DNA of 64,000 nucleotides from Aquabacterium sp. Lineage in GTDB: Bacteria; Pseudomonadota; Gammaproteobacteria; Burkholderiales; Burkholderiaceae_C. Position numbers and translations under genes: made by a program. Every line of letters begins with the position of its first letter. The stretch's first letter is position 1. The notes under the pieces are model-generated. The model was not told the origin of the DNA. It saw only the letters and a list, made by a program, of their open reading frames with translations, and ran no database searches. Of the stretch, positions 10,612-20,664 are shown in pieces. The DNA lies in the NCBI RefSeq assembly GCF_016234775.1, contig NZ_JACRAH010000042.1, positions 62,001 to 126,000 of the forward strand. Direction: 5' to 3'.

Positions 10612-11873
10612 GTGCGCGACTGTTTTGGCGTTCGGACGCGTTCTGGGCGCTGCTTGATCAGGTTGTTGTCTCGGCCTGCACATTTTTGGTGACCCTGGTG
10701 GTTGCCAGGCTAGTGTCTCTGGAGGCTTTTTCAGCCTTTGGTCTGTCCATCACGGTGACGCTGTTCGTCAGCGCCATGCATCGCTCGTGGCTTACTCAGC
10801 CTTTTAGCGTGTTGGGTGTGCGGGAGCCCGAGGTGGAATTGGTGCGGCGTTTCAGGGCTGTGCTGGCACTTCATGTGATGGTCTGGCCAGTGGTCGCTTT
10901 GGCCGTGGTGCTGGTGGGGTGGCGCTATTTTCCCGGGCCTTGGTTCACGGTATCTGTTTTTGCCTACATTCTCTGTTACCTGATGCAGGAGGCGGTGCGT
11001 CGATTGTGTTTCACGACCGCCCGTATTCGCTTGGCATTGGCTATGGATGTCATCGCCTATGGCGGTTATCTCTTGTGCCTGCTGACGCTGCTGTACCTGG
11101 AAATCTGTTCGGTTGAATTGGCTCTGGCATCGGGTGCGATTTGCTTTTTGGTGTCTTTCTTGTGGGGGGGGCGGCGCTGCGGACTGCCGATCTGGCATCT
11201 GCCGTGGCCGGGTTTGTCTCTGTTGAGTGTTGTCGCTCGTGAGCATTGGCTGAACTCGAAGTGGGTTTGCGCCAGTCAGTTGTTCATGTTCGGCTCGGTT
11301 ATGTTGGTGCCATTTCAAATCGCGGAATTCGGAAGCTTGGCATGGGTAGCGCACTACAACGCCGCCAATACCATCATCAACGTGCTGAACATTCTTCGGC
11401 AGACGATGGCCAACTATTTGCCGATCTACGCATCCCGGCTTTATCACGAGCATGGGCTCTTGGCGTTGGTGCGGACGCTAGACCGCTTGGCTGTGTCGGT
11501 TGTGGCCGCATCTGTAGCGGTGGTGGTAGTGTTGGTCTTGCTGAGCGATGTGATCGTGCGGTTACTGTATGGCGAGCGGTATCTTCCGACCGCCGCCGTG
11601 TTGCCTGCAGCATCGTTCGGGCCGCTGGTTGCCATGGTGTCGTTTGTGACGCAGGCTGGTGGGTTGGCGTTGGGCAAGACCGAGCACATTTTCTACTCGT
11701 ATGTTGCTGGTACGGTGTGTTCCCTTGGGCTTGCGCCTTGGTTGATACCCCACTATGGTTTGAATGGCGCGATCTGGGTTGCCAATGCAGGGTATATCGT
11801 GCCCACCGTTTGGCATTGGGTGGTGTTCAAGCGAGACTGTCGAAACATGAGTCCAAAGGAAAACCTGCCATGA
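10608..11873 (+). CDS. Polysaccharide flippase / Wzx-like membrane protein
   Basis: 421 aa multi-TM with MATE/Wzx-like topology inside the EPS operon. Confidence 0.65.
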   Translation: MSARLFWRSDAFWALLDQVVVSACTFLVTLVVARLVSLEAFSAFGLSITVTLFVSAMHRSWLTQPFSVLGVREPEVELVRRFRAVLALHVMVWPVVALAVVLVGWRYFPGPWFTVSVFAYILCYLMQEAVRRLCFTTARIRLALAMDVIAYGGYLLCLLTLLYLEICSVELALASGAICFLVSFLWGGRRCGLPIWHLPWPGLSLLSVVAREHWLNSKWVCASQLFMFGSVMLVPFQIAEFGSLAWVAHYNAANTIINVLNILRQTMANYLPIYASRLYHEHGLLALVRTLDRLAVSVVAASVAVVVVLVLLSDVIVRLLYGERYLPTAAVLPAASFGPLVAMVSFVTQAGGLALGKTEHIFYSYVAGTVCSLGLAPWLIPHYGLNGAIWVANAGYIVPTVWHWVVFKRDCRNMSPKENLP

Positions 11874-13081
11874 AGATTTTGTTGTCCGCGTTCGCGTTCT
11901 CGCCCATTTTGGGGTCGGAGTGCGGCGTAGGGTGGCATTGGGCACTTTCACTCGCGCAAAAGCATGATGTGACCGTACTAACGCATGCTTGGTTTCGCAA
12001 TGATGTCGAAGAGGCCTTGAGAGTTTCGCCTGTGTCCAATCTGCGAATGGAGTATTTCCACGTCGAGCCATTTTGGTCGGATTTCAAGCGCGCTCATCTG
12101 GACTCGCAGCTCTACATCACGTACTGGCAGATCCGAGTCGTCGGTTTTGCTCGCGCATTGCAGGCTCGGGACGACTTCGATCTGATTCATCACATCACTT
12201 TGGGATCGATCCGCTATCCATGCTGGTTGGGATATGTCGGCAAGCGCTATATCGCAGGGCCACTCGGTGGGGGGGAACGGGCGCCGGCACGTTTTTATCG
12301 TGGAACCCCTTGGCGTTTGCGCTTGCGTGAGCTCATTCGTGATGTCGTGCTGTTTTCGTTCAAGGTCGATCCGTTTGCGCAGGCAGCCCTTGGGCGAGCT
12401 GACAAGATATTTTGCCGCACAGAGGATACGGCGAATTTCATCCCGCGTGCCATGGCCCACAAAGTGGTTGTGGCAAATGAGATTGGTGCGCCGTCAGTTG
12501 TGCCACGCTCTGCGCCAGTGAGGCGGAAACCCCGCACCACATTTCTGTTCGCCGGTCGTCTCATGGCACTCAAAGGTTTGCACTTGGCTTTGGATGCGAT
12601 GGCTCAGGCTATAAGGCACGGCGCAGATATGGAGTTGTTGGTTGTCGGTGACGGGGAGATGCGTGAATGCCTTGTTGCAAAGGCATTGGCGCTGGGGCTG
12701 TCCAATCGATTGACAATGCGCGCGCGTATCCCGCAGGTTGAATTGATGGCGCTATATCACGAGGCGGATGCTTTCTTGTTTCCAAGTCTTCATGATTCGG
12801 GAGGGACCGTGGTGTTGGAGTCGTTGTCGCGCGGATTGCCTGTGATTTGCGTGGATCTCGGGGGGCCTAAGCACTTTCTCAACGAGTCTTGCGGGATCGT
12901 TGTTTCAACGGTAGATGCCAGCTACGAAGATTTGGTGGATCGACTGGCACAAGCGATGCTCAGATTCGCCTCTCTGGATGACGACGCATTGCAGTTTATG
13001 CATGACGCCGCCATCGCGCAGGCGTCTAGACTGACCTGGGCGCATCAGGTTGAGCAGGTCTATGGAGCACTTGAGGCATGA
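11870..13081 (+). CDS. Glycosyltransferase family 4
   Basis: Start ATG 11870 overlaps previous stop (ATGA); [29 protein letters not shown]..., TTFLFAGRLMALKGLHLALDA, EADAFLFPSLHDSGGTVVLESLSRGLPVI. Confidence 0.88.
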   Translation: MKILLSAFAFSPILGSECGVGWHWALSLAQKHDVTVLTHAWFRNDVEEALRVSPVSNLRMEYFHVEPFWSDFKRAHLDSQLYITYWQIRVVGFARALQARDDFDLIHHITLGSIRYPCWLGYVGKRYIAGPLGGGERAPARFYRGTPWRLRLRELIRDVVLFSFKVDPFAQAALGRADKIFCRTEDTANFIPRAMAHKVVVANEIGAPSVVPRSAPVRRKPRTTFLFAGRLMALKGLHLALDAMAQAIRHGADMELLVVGDGEMRECLVAKALALGLSNRLTMRARIPQVELMALYHEADAFLFPSLHDSGGTVVLESLSRGLPVICVDLGGPKHFLNESCGIVVSTVDASYEDLVDRLAQAMLRFASLDDDALQFMHDAAIAQASRLTWAHQVEQVYGALEA

Positions 13082-14184
13082 CCTTACGCTCCATGCCCAA
13101 GTTGTCTTTTCTGGATGCCCTGCGTGCTGGGCTAGCCTTGTGGGTGTTCTGGGGACACCTGGCAGTCATGTGTGCGTTCGATGTGCCGGTGCTTTCCGCT
13201 CCTGGCGCGGCAGTTGACGGGTTTATGATCATTTCAGGCTTCTTGATGGTCTACACAACCCAGCGGACACTCGGGCAGTCGATCACCGTCTCCGCTGTCA
13301 GAGATTTTTATCTAACCCGTTTATTTCGCATTGCACCGCTGTACTACGTCATGCTGTTGCTCTGCGGCCTGTGCGTGGCACAGTGGACGGCCATGCGAGA
13401 TGCCTGGTGGAGTGCATCTCATGGCGCTGCCGCCGCCCCCCTGGAGGCGATGATCGGGCTGGCTACTCTTGAAGGTATTGTTGCTCACGCGACATTTGTG
13501 TTCGGACTGTTCCCGTCATGGGTGATGTCCGTGCCCTTGCCGGACTGGAGTTTGTCTCTGGAAATGCAGTTCTATGTACTTTATCCGCTCTTGTGTGCCA
13601 TGGGGTATTGGCTTCGTTGGCGCATGGTGTGGCTGGTTGTTGTGACCACTTTGTGCGCGCTGGTATTGCCGCTGTATCTCGGTTACTTTGTTACGCCAGG
13701 TCTCTGGATGCATTACGTTCAGCCCAGCTTGCTCGTGCTCAAACTCAATGTGTTTTTGTCCGGCATGTTGCTGGCGCACTGGTATTTGCAGCATGCAGGA
13801 AAAGGCATTCAGGACAAGTTCAGCTTGGGCATGGCTGTGCTTTGTCTTGCGTCGGTCAAGCCCATTGTTTGGGTGTTTTTCTTGCTGTTCTGGTACCTGC
13901 TGAGCAGGCCATATGGCCGCTTGTCTTCGATGCTATCTATACCCTTGTTCAGCCGCCTGGGGGATTGGAGTTATGGCATTTACTTGATTCATACATTCTT
14001 GATGGTGCCCGTTTTGTGGGGTATGGATCAGGTTTGGCATATTTCACAGTGGTCGCCATTGATGAGGTATGTCGTGTCGGTAGGAGTTTGTTCTGCGACT
14101 GTTCTGATCATGGCGGCCCTGTTCCACCGTCTTATTGAAAAACCCGGCATCCAGTTGGGGCGACATCTGCTGGCAAAGGATTGA
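13078..14184 (+). CDS. Acyltransferase 3 family protein (polysaccharide O-acyltransferase)
   Basis: SFLDALRAGLALWVFWGHLAVM..., LFRIAPLYYVMLL, DWSLSLEMQFYVLYPLL, WSYGIYLIHTFLM. Confidence 0.85.
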   Translation: MTLRSMPKLSFLDALRAGLALWVFWGHLAVMCAFDVPVLSAPGAAVDGFMIISGFLMVYTTQRTLGQSITVSAVRDFYLTRLFRIAPLYYVMLLLCGLCVAQWTAMRDAWWSASHGAAAAPLEAMIGLATLEGIVAHATFVFGLFPSWVMSVPLPDWSLSLEMQFYVLYPLLCAMGYWLRWRMVWLVVVTTLCALVLPLYLGYFVTPGLWMHYVQPSLLVLKLNVFLSGMLLAHWYLQHAGKGIQDKFSLGMAVLCLASVKPIVWVFFLLFWYLLSRPYGRLSSMLSIPLFSRLGDWSYGIYLIHTFLMVPVLWGMDQVWHISQWSPLMRYVVSVGVCSATVLIMAALFHRLIEKPGIQLGRHLLAKD

Positions 14185-14185
14185 T

Positions 14186-15754
14186 ATGGCTGTGATGTCA
14201 TGGGCCAGTTTTGGCTCGCTGTCAAATATGAAGGCCTGGGTGCAGGGTAATATTTTCGCCCTGTTCCTCGTTGCATTTCTGGGTCTGGCGCTGCCCGGCT
14301 TTTTGGCCTATTGGCTGATGATCAGTCCGTTTCTCGTTCTGTATGTCGCTCGCTATATTGTCCTGGTAGGACTGCTGCTGCTGGCATTTCAGATCGCCAT
14401 CAGGGGCGCGCCATGGTACGTGCGCGTGGTTCTGGCCATGATTCTTGGCCAGATGCTATTCAACTATGGCTTCAGCAACATCGTAATAGGCGCAGGTGGG
14501 GCCAAGTTCACCATGGCCGAGTTGGGCGTGGCAATCGGTTTGTTATTTTTGTTACCCAAGACTTTCCCGGTACTGCGTCACATACCGGCATTCTGGGTTT
14601 GTATGACGGCGCTGCTTGTGCCGCCTGCAATTCACCTGTATCCAAATATCCGTGATTATGGTATGGCAGCTTTGCGTGACGTGCTGTCTGTTGTCGATCT
14701 GATGTATTTCCTGGCAGGTTTGTCAGTCTGTATTTATGGCTTGATGATGGGGCGTTGGATGGCGTGGCGAATGCGCTTTTTGACGATATGGATCATCGGG
14801 GGATCTATCTACGGCGCCATGGCCCCCCTGTCGCCCTACATTCTGGCGATCTCGCCTGGTTTTCAGAGCTACCAGCAAACAATCCCTGTGCTGGGTCATA
14901 TGTTGACAGCACCTTACAACGCGATTGCTGCCGTGGCCGCGTGGTATGCCGTACCTCGCTTGTATCCTGCGGCAGCCTGGTTGCGGTATCCCTTGGTGGT
15001 GGTGGTGATGTTGGGGTCGCTGGCGGCCATTGTGCTGGCGCAGTCACGCAATTTGTATGGCGCGTTTCTCCTGTTGCCTGTGGTGCTGGCGTACTTTGGT
15101 TACCGCAAGGCATTTTCCGCTACGCTGGCAGGTGTGGTGCTCATGATCGCAGCGCTTGGCCTATTGGAAACCTTTGAGGTCAAAATTCCAGGCCGCATTT
15201 CCGACGTCACACTTAGCGCCTTTGTTGACCGTATCCTGTCGGTGTCGGGCAAGCATGGCGATGCTGTCGGTGCGCATGGTGTGCAGCAGCGTATGGACTG
15301 GTGGTCATCGTCTTTGAACAAGTGGAGCGTCAGCCCTGAAACGATGGTATTTGGCCTCGGGTACGGGCAGGCTTTGACCAATTTCTCCGCACCCGGCGGT
15401 GACTACGGTGAAGGGGTGGTCGTGCGCGAGCCGCACAACAGTTTTATCTCTAGTCTTTCCCGTGGAGGAGTGGTCTATCTTTGTCTGTGGCTCTACCTGA
15501 TTCTGTCTCCAGTGATTGCTGCGGCCAAAGGGGCCAGAATGACCAATCTGGATCCTGAAACCAGTATGAACTATCGGGGTGTGGCTACTTTGATGGTCAT
15601 TGTCATGGGCATGCTGCTGCTGACGGCCGTGAGTGAGCCTATATTTGAAACGCCCTCTATTGCGGCCATGTATTACTTCGTGGCCGGAGTAGCGATCGTC
15701 GAGTACTTGGTTGTATCCGGGCGGATCCGAGTGCCTGCTTTGGGAGCAAAATGA
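14186..15754 (+). CDS. O-antigen ligase/polymerase-like membrane protein
   Basis: Multi-TM; periplasmic loop with GLGYGQAL...EPHNSFISSLSRGGVVYLCLWLYLI typical of Wzy/WaaL-like proteins. Confidence 0.7.
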   Translation: MAVMSWASFGSLSNMKAWVQGNIFALFLVAFLGLALPGFLAYWLMISPFLVLYVARYIVLVGLLLLAFQIAIRGAPWYVRVVLAMILGQMLFNYGFSNIVIGAGGAKFTMAELGVAIGLLFLLPKTFPVLRHIPAFWVCMTALLVPPAIHLYPNIRDYGMAALRDVLSVVDLMYFLAGLSVCIYGLMMGRWMAWRMRFLTIWIIGGSIYGAMAPLSPYILAISPGFQSYQQTIPVLGHMLTAPYNAIAAVAAWYAVPRLYPAAAWLRYPLVVVVMLGSLAAIVLAQSRNLYGAFLLLPVVLAYFGYRKAFSATLAGVVLMIAALGLLETFEVKIPGRISDVTLSAFVDRILSVSGKHGDAVGAHGVQQRMDWWSSSLNKWSVSPETMVFGLGYGQALTNFSAPGGDYGEGVVVREPHNSFISSLSRGGVVYLCLWLYLILSPVIAAAKGARMTNLDPETSMNYRGVATLMVIVMGMLLLTAVSEPIFETPSIAAMYYFVAGVAIVEYLVVSGRIRVPALGAK

Positions 15755-16902
15755 AATACCTTTATGACGTCAGCGAACTGACGCCCAAGGCACCCAAGAG
15801 CATCGGGATCTATCGTTACGCACTGGGGTTGGCGCGTGAAATGTCGCGGCAACTGTTAGAGGATGAGCAACTGGTTCTTGTCTGTAATGGCTCAAACCGA
15901 GCTGATTTTGCGTCGGTGGTCAGCTCGGACCGAACCACCCTGCACTGCGTGCGGGACGCGATGCCCAGCCATGTTTGGCGGCAGTGGTGGATGTTGATAG
16001 GGTGCGCCTTGCTAATAAGGCGACTAGGAGTGGACTTGTATTTTTCACCCAAAGGGTTTGTGCCGGGGGCGCTTGCATGGCCTCGGCGTGTCGGGCGCGT
16101 TGCGGTGATTCATGATCTGATTCCATTTTGGTATTTCCAGCATCGACCTGAGTACTTCTCTCGCCTGGAAACTTGTTTGGTGGGGCGAGCGTTCAGGCAT
16201 ACCATGCGTCAAGCAGATCGGATCGTGGCAATTTCAAACGCCACCCTGTCCGCTCTGTTGGCAGAAGGTGTGCAAACCAGCCGGATCAGCGTGGTGCTCA
16301 ATGGTGTGGACACTGCGTCGATAGCGACGGCGCAACCTACTTTGCCTGCAGGCGTCAGCGGGCGGTTCATTTTTGCGATGGCTTCAAGTTTGCCACACAA
16401 GAATCTGGAAGGGGTGCTGGCTGGGTACGCGGCGTACAGAGAATTGGCTGGCGAGGCAGCGCTGCCTTTGGCGTTATGCGGCGTTTCCGATGTCAGGCAG
16501 GAGGGCGTACTGGGTCTGGGGCGGGTATCGGATGCGGAGTTGGATGGCTTGTATCAACGCGCCGAGTTGTTTCTGTTTCTGTCATGGATAGAAGGGTTTG
16601 GCTATCCACCAATCGAGGCTTTGCGTGTCGGAACGCCCGTCGTTTGTTCGGAGCTCCCCGTGCTGCATGAGGTGTGTGGTGACATGGCGCATTACGCCCC
16701 ACCGGGGCAGCCGGCTGTGGTGGCGAAACGCATGTTTGAGGCATTGGCGTCCGAGTGGACGTCTGAAAATCGAAGGGTCTTGGCTATTGCTGCGGCTCGG
16801 CGTATCGACGAATCGCTGGCCTGGGAGGCGTGCGCTTCTCGCGTGTTGAATGCTATACGGGAGGTATGTCGTTTGAGTCACCTCCATCGGGATCCTGTAT
16901 GA
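15751..16902 (+). CDS. Glycosyltransferase family 4
   Basis: VAVIHDLIPFWYFQHRPEYFSRL, ADRIVAISNATLSALLAEG, AELFLFLSWIEGFGYPPIEALRVGTPVVCSELPVLHEV. Confidence 0.88.
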   Translation: MKYLYDVSELTPKAPKSIGIYRYALGLAREMSRQLLEDEQLVLVCNGSNRADFASVVSSDRTTLHCVRDAMPSHVWRQWWMLIGCALLIRRLGVDLYFSPKGFVPGALAWPRRVGRVAVIHDLIPFWYFQHRPEYFSRLETCLVGRAFRHTMRQADRIVAISNATLSALLAEGVQTSRISVVLNGVDTASIATAQPTLPAGVSGRFIFAMASSLPHKNLEGVLAGYAAYRELAGEAALPLALCGVSDVRQEGVLGLGRVSDAELDGLYQRAELFLFLSWIEGFGYPPIEALRVGTPVVCSELPVLHEVCGDMAHYAPPGQPAVVAKRMFEALASEWTSENRRVLAIAAARRIDESLAWEACASRVLNAIREVCRLSHLHRDPV

Positions 16903-18245
16903 ACAAACGCTTCTTACGTGCTGTTCCAGTGTTTCGGTCGGTGCGTTATCGTCCGGTAGTGGCTGGGTTGGTTTTGTTGAGCTCTCAACTGGTCACTGTG
17001 GGGCTTTGGTTCGCCATGCCTCACATGTACAGGGCTGAGGCACTGGTTCTTTTGGAGGTTACTCAGGGCCCCGCTCAGGTGGTGGAGACCGACGCGAAGG
17101 CCAATGTCATCGGTGCCAAGCTGAGCCTGCTGCGCAGTCGCCTACTCACGGACCGAGTTGTGGCGCGCTTGGGCCCTGGTGGTATCTCCATGCTGCGGGG
17201 TATGTGGTCTAACCTGGATGAACCTCGGCCACCATTCGAGGATTGGGTCGCCTCCGTGATCGGTGGTGGGTTGATGCCCGCGACCGAAAACGGATCGTTT
17301 CTCTTGCGCGTCGGGTATGTGTCTCCCTCGCCGGAGTTCAGTACCAATATGGCCAATTTGTTTGCAAACGAGTTGGTGGCTGTTTCCGATCTGCTCAATC
17401 GTGGTTTCGATCGTTATGCGGATCGCTCGTACGAGCAGGCTGAAGCGCGTTTGCGTCAGGAGTTGCTGGTTGCGCAAAGAACCTTGGCGCAGGCTGCCAG
17501 CAAGGGTGTCATGTCAGATGGAACGGCCATTGATGCTGCTCTGGGTGAGTACTTGAAGATGAGCCAATTGACCACACGCAGCGTTCGCGCCTACGTTGAT
17601 GGGCAAGCTCTCAGCAGCGTGGCTGGTCAGTCCGTAGATGTTGGAGACAAGTTAGATGACAGTTACCTGACTGCTCAGCGCAGTCGTCTGGCAGACATGC
17701 GTAATCAGCAGGCGGAGGCTGTCACAAGCATGGGGGCCGCGCACCCAGTGGTTAAGGCGTTGGACTCTTCGATTCGAAGCATTGAGCAGGGCATTAGAAC
17801 CTATGAGGAAAAGCGCCGGCAGTCGATTGCCCTGGCTGCACGCAGCAAGGGCCAGGTGGTGACGCAGTTGAGCGAGCGTGAGGACGACCTGAAGTCGGCG
17901 AGGCTCGGAAAAGAGCAGCTTTATAAGAGCTATGAAACGGATCAGCAGAACGTTACGTCCATTGGAGATCGGTATGAAAATGCCATGCTGCAGCACAGCA
18001 TGATGGCGCTCAATCGCGACGTGCCCAGAACGGATTCGCGTGTGGTGTCAGATGCAACCATCCCCGTGGATACCTGGTTTCCCACTTGGTACTACTATTT
18101 CCCTGCATGCTTTGTACTGGGGCTGATCAATGCCATTTTGGCTGCCTACTTTTTGGAGCGACGTGATCAGCGGGTTCGTTCAAAAGATGATCTCGTTGCA
18201 ATCGTGGGTGTTGACATGGTTGACACGTTGATTAAAACGCCTTGA
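16899..18245 (+). CDS. Wzz/chain-length determinant-like inner membrane protein
   Basis: MNKRFLRAVPVFRSVRYRPVVAGLVLLSSQLVTVGLW..., coiled-coil region, C-terminal TM before RRDQRVRSKDDL. Confidence 0.75.
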   Translation: MNKRFLRAVPVFRSVRYRPVVAGLVLLSSQLVTVGLWFAMPHMYRAEALVLLEVTQGPAQVVETDAKANVIGAKLSLLRSRLLTDRVVARLGPGGISMLRGMWSNLDEPRPPFEDWVASVIGGGLMPATENGSFLLRVGYVSPSPEFSTNMANLFANELVAVSDLLNRGFDRYADRSYEQAEARLRQELLVAQRTLAQAASKGVMSDGTAIDAALGEYLKMSQLTTRSVRAYVDGQALSSVAGQSVDVGDKLDDSYLTAQRSRLADMRNQQAEAVTSMGAAHPVVKALDSSIRSIEQGIRTYEEKRRQSIALAARSKGQVVTQLSEREDDLKSARLGKEQLYKSYETDQQNVTSIGDRYENAMLQHSMMALNRDVPRTDSRVVSDATIPVDTWFPTWYYYFPACFVLGLINAILAAYFLERRDQRVRSKDDLVAIVGVDMVDTLIKTP

Positions 18246-18251
18246 GCATAC

Positions 18252-19754
18252 TCACCGCCCCTTCATGCGAGCTTGGTCGTTGGTGACATTGTCGATGTGA
18301 TTGCCAGTCGCCTGCAACCCTTCGCTGTCACCAACAATCGTGTCCTTCAGATTGAGCAGTTTGTTGTCACGGTAGATGACGCCAATATGGCCGCCCTGCG
18401 AACTGCTGGTGGAGAAGGTGCCGATATTGCCGCCGTCGCATGTATTGCCGACGATTTGCGTACCTTTCATGTTGCCTTTATAGCCACCGTTTGCGAGGCA
18501 CGTGATTCGAGCTGTTGGCAGCGGTGCCTTACCATTGGTGGCATATACGGTAATCTGGTTCTTATGGATGAGCAGTGCCTGCTTGTCAAAATCCACAACC
18601 TGTATGCCTGCGAACTCGGGGGTGTCCACCGAGATACGTTTGTTGATGATGTTGCCAGCAATGGTGACCTGATCGAATCCCCACCAGTGGTCGGCATAAA
18701 TGCCGACCTTTGGGGGGTCGATGATGGTGTTCTCCTGGATCGTCAAGGTGCCAAACTTTGCCTTGTTGACATCCTTCACAATGCGACCGCGTGTGAGCGT
18801 ATTGTCTTTGATGAGCGTATTGGGGGCGTCCGTAATGACGAGGTCAACGTCAACGAGTCGGTTGCCTAACACTGTGGCACCTATACCGCCCACCTCCAAG
18901 CCAGCGGCCATCGACGGGGTTCCCTCAATCGTATTGCCTTTCACGACTGCGGACTGTCCAGCCACAACGGACATGGCGTAAGCACCTTTTTCATGGCTCT
19001 TGTGCCACTTCTTGAAGCTGTTGTTTTCAATAATCAGTCCGGGGTGGTTGTCCCCTTGAACCTCGATGGACATTGCCTTGAAACCGTGCCCGCTGTTCTT
19101 GCGGACCACAGTATCTTTGCAAGACCACAGGTGGATGCCTTCCGATACGCCTTGGAAGTTGTTATCCGAAATGGTGCTCTGGTCTAGCCCGTAGGCCATG
19201 ATCCCGGTATCGATGATGTTGAGGAACAAATTGTTGCGGATGACAACGTTCTTGCCCTGATCCGCAACGAAGACACCATGGCGTTCTCCCCATCTCTGTT
19301 TGGCATCGCTGCCTCCCATGATGTTGCGAATCAGGTTGCTTTCAACGGTATGGTCTGTCCCCTTGATCATGATGCCGCGACCGTCCAGTATCAGGTTTCG
19401 TACCGAGGTGCCGCGTGCGCGCAAGCCGCTGATGAGCATACCGGCTCGGTTTGGTGCACTCCAAGTTAGCGTAGCGCCTTTGATCGAGCATAGTGAGACA
19501 CCATCCAGTAATTCAATGGTGGTGTCAATCAGGTAGTCGCCAGTCAGGATGATGGTGCTACCAGGGCCGCCTTTGAGTATGGCAAATTGAATGTCAGACG
19601 CTTCGTGACCTGCCGGTGTTTGAATATTGCTGCTTGGGCAGGCCTTGCTTTCACTGATCTGTGCCTGGGCATTCGTCTGTAGCTGAAAAAGCCATGCCAT
19701 GAATATAGTATTCAACCATAGCCATTTCACGGAATGTGGCATGTCAATAGTCAA
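18252..19754 (-). CDS. Right-handed parallel beta-helix protein, possible secreted polysaccharide lyase/epimerase
   Basis: Repeating PbH1-like rungs (VIRNNLFLNI, ISDNNFQGV, IIENNSF, VKGNTIEG, IQENTIIDP), N-terminal signal-like segment. Confidence 0.7.
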   Translation of the reverse strand: MTIDMPHSVKWLWLNTIFMAWLFQLQTNAQAQISESKACPSSNIQTPAGHEASDIQFAILKGGPGSTIILTGDYLIDTTIELLDGVSLCSIKGATLTWSAPNRAGMLISGLRARGTSVRNLILDGRGIMIKGTDHTVESNLIRNIMGGSDAKQRWGERHGVFVADQGKNVVIRNNLFLNIIDTGIMAYGLDQSTISDNNFQGVSEGIHLWSCKDTVVRKNSGHGFKAMSIEVQGDNHPGLIIENNSFKKWHKSHEKGAYAMSVVAGQSAVVKGNTIEGTPSMAAGLEVGGIGATVLGNRLVDVDLVITDAPNTLIKDNTLTRGRIVKDVNKAKFGTLTIQENTIIDPPKVGIYADHWWGFDQVTIAGNIINKRISVDTPEFAGIQVVDFDKQALLIHKNQITVYATNGKAPLPTARITCLANGGYKGNMKGTQIVGNTCDGGNIGTFSTSSSQGGHIGVIYRDNKLLNLKDTIVGDSEGLQATGNHIDNVTNDQARMKGR

Positions 19755-20661
19755 CGACGATGCTGCCTACAACGGTAGTATCTGACATACGCAAGGCACC
19801 AACCAAAGACTGTAGATTGTTGATGCGGGTGTGATTCTGTCTGGCCATGAGTACGGCTGCGCCACACTTGGCCGCGATCACTGCGCCGTCCATGCCTTGA
19901 GACATGGCTGGAGTGTCTACGAGCACGTGATCAAATTTGGTAAGCAGTTCACGAATCAGCAAGCCGAAAGCAGGGCGCTCTGCCAATTCGAGTGGGTTTG
20001 GTGGCACCGTCCCGACGGGAAGCACGAACAGGCTTGGGAGGGACTTGACTGACTGAATGACGTTGCTTACTGCTCGGCCCGTCAGGATGTTGGTCAGGCC
20101 CGAAGATGCGTTCGACAGCTTGAAGATCTCGTGAAGCCGCGGGTTGCGCATATTGGCATCAATCAGCAGTGTTCTGCCAGAGAGCTGGGAAAATGCAGCG
20201 GCCATGTTGGCTGCAAAGTAGCTTTTGCCATCCCCGCTCTCCGTGCTCAGGACGGCTAATGCCTTACGAGGGCCGGTGCCGCTATACATTTTCATGATCA
20301 GGTGACTGCGCGTCGTACGGAACGCTTCAGCCTGGACCGAGAACGGGCTCTTGGCGATGACAAGTTCTTTGCTGTAGGTGTCTTCGTGTTCCCCACTATA
20401 TGGATAGTGGAACTGCTGCGCCAACGCCCACATGACGTCGTCAGCATTCGCCAAACCCAAGGCCACAGCAGCTTCGCCGAAGCGAACATTGTTGCTGCGT
20501 TGGTAGTTGACAATAGATTCGATCTGCTCAGCGGTCAAATTATTGGCTTTGCTGATGATCTCGCCGATCGTCGGCTCCTGATATTTCATCTGTGCAGTGT
20601 CAGGGAAATGAGGGTCGGCCGAGACAAAGCCGGAATTGGAGAACTTCTTGGATGTATCCAT
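19744..20661 (-). CDS. epsG: Chain length determinant tyrosine kinase EpsG (CpsD/BY-kinase family)
   Basis: FRTTRSHLIMKMYSG...KALAVLSTESGDGKSYFAANMAAAFSQLSGRTLLIDANMRNPRLHEIF, FDHVLVDTPAMSQGMDG. Confidence 0.87.
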   Translation of the reverse strand: MDTSKKFSNSGFVSADPHFPDTAQMKYQEPTIGEIISKANNLTAEQIESIVNYQRSNNVRFGEAAVALGLANADDVMWALAQQFHYPYSGEHEDTYSKELVIAKSPFSVQAEAFRTTRSHLIMKMYSGTGPRKALAVLSTESGDGKSYFAANMAAAFSQLSGRTLLIDANMRNPRLHEIFKLSNASSGLTNILTGRAVSNVIQSVKSLPSLFVLPVGTVPPNPLELAERPAFGLLIRELLTKFDHVLVDTPAMSQGMDGAVIAAKCGAAVLMARQNHTRINNLQSLVGALRMSDTTVVGSIVVDY

Positions 20662-20664
20662 GAC

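Noticed and set aside
9685-10683. 332-aa minus ORF
   Set aside because: Antisense to gmd, low-complexity His/Gln-rich composition typical of antisense GC-rich frames
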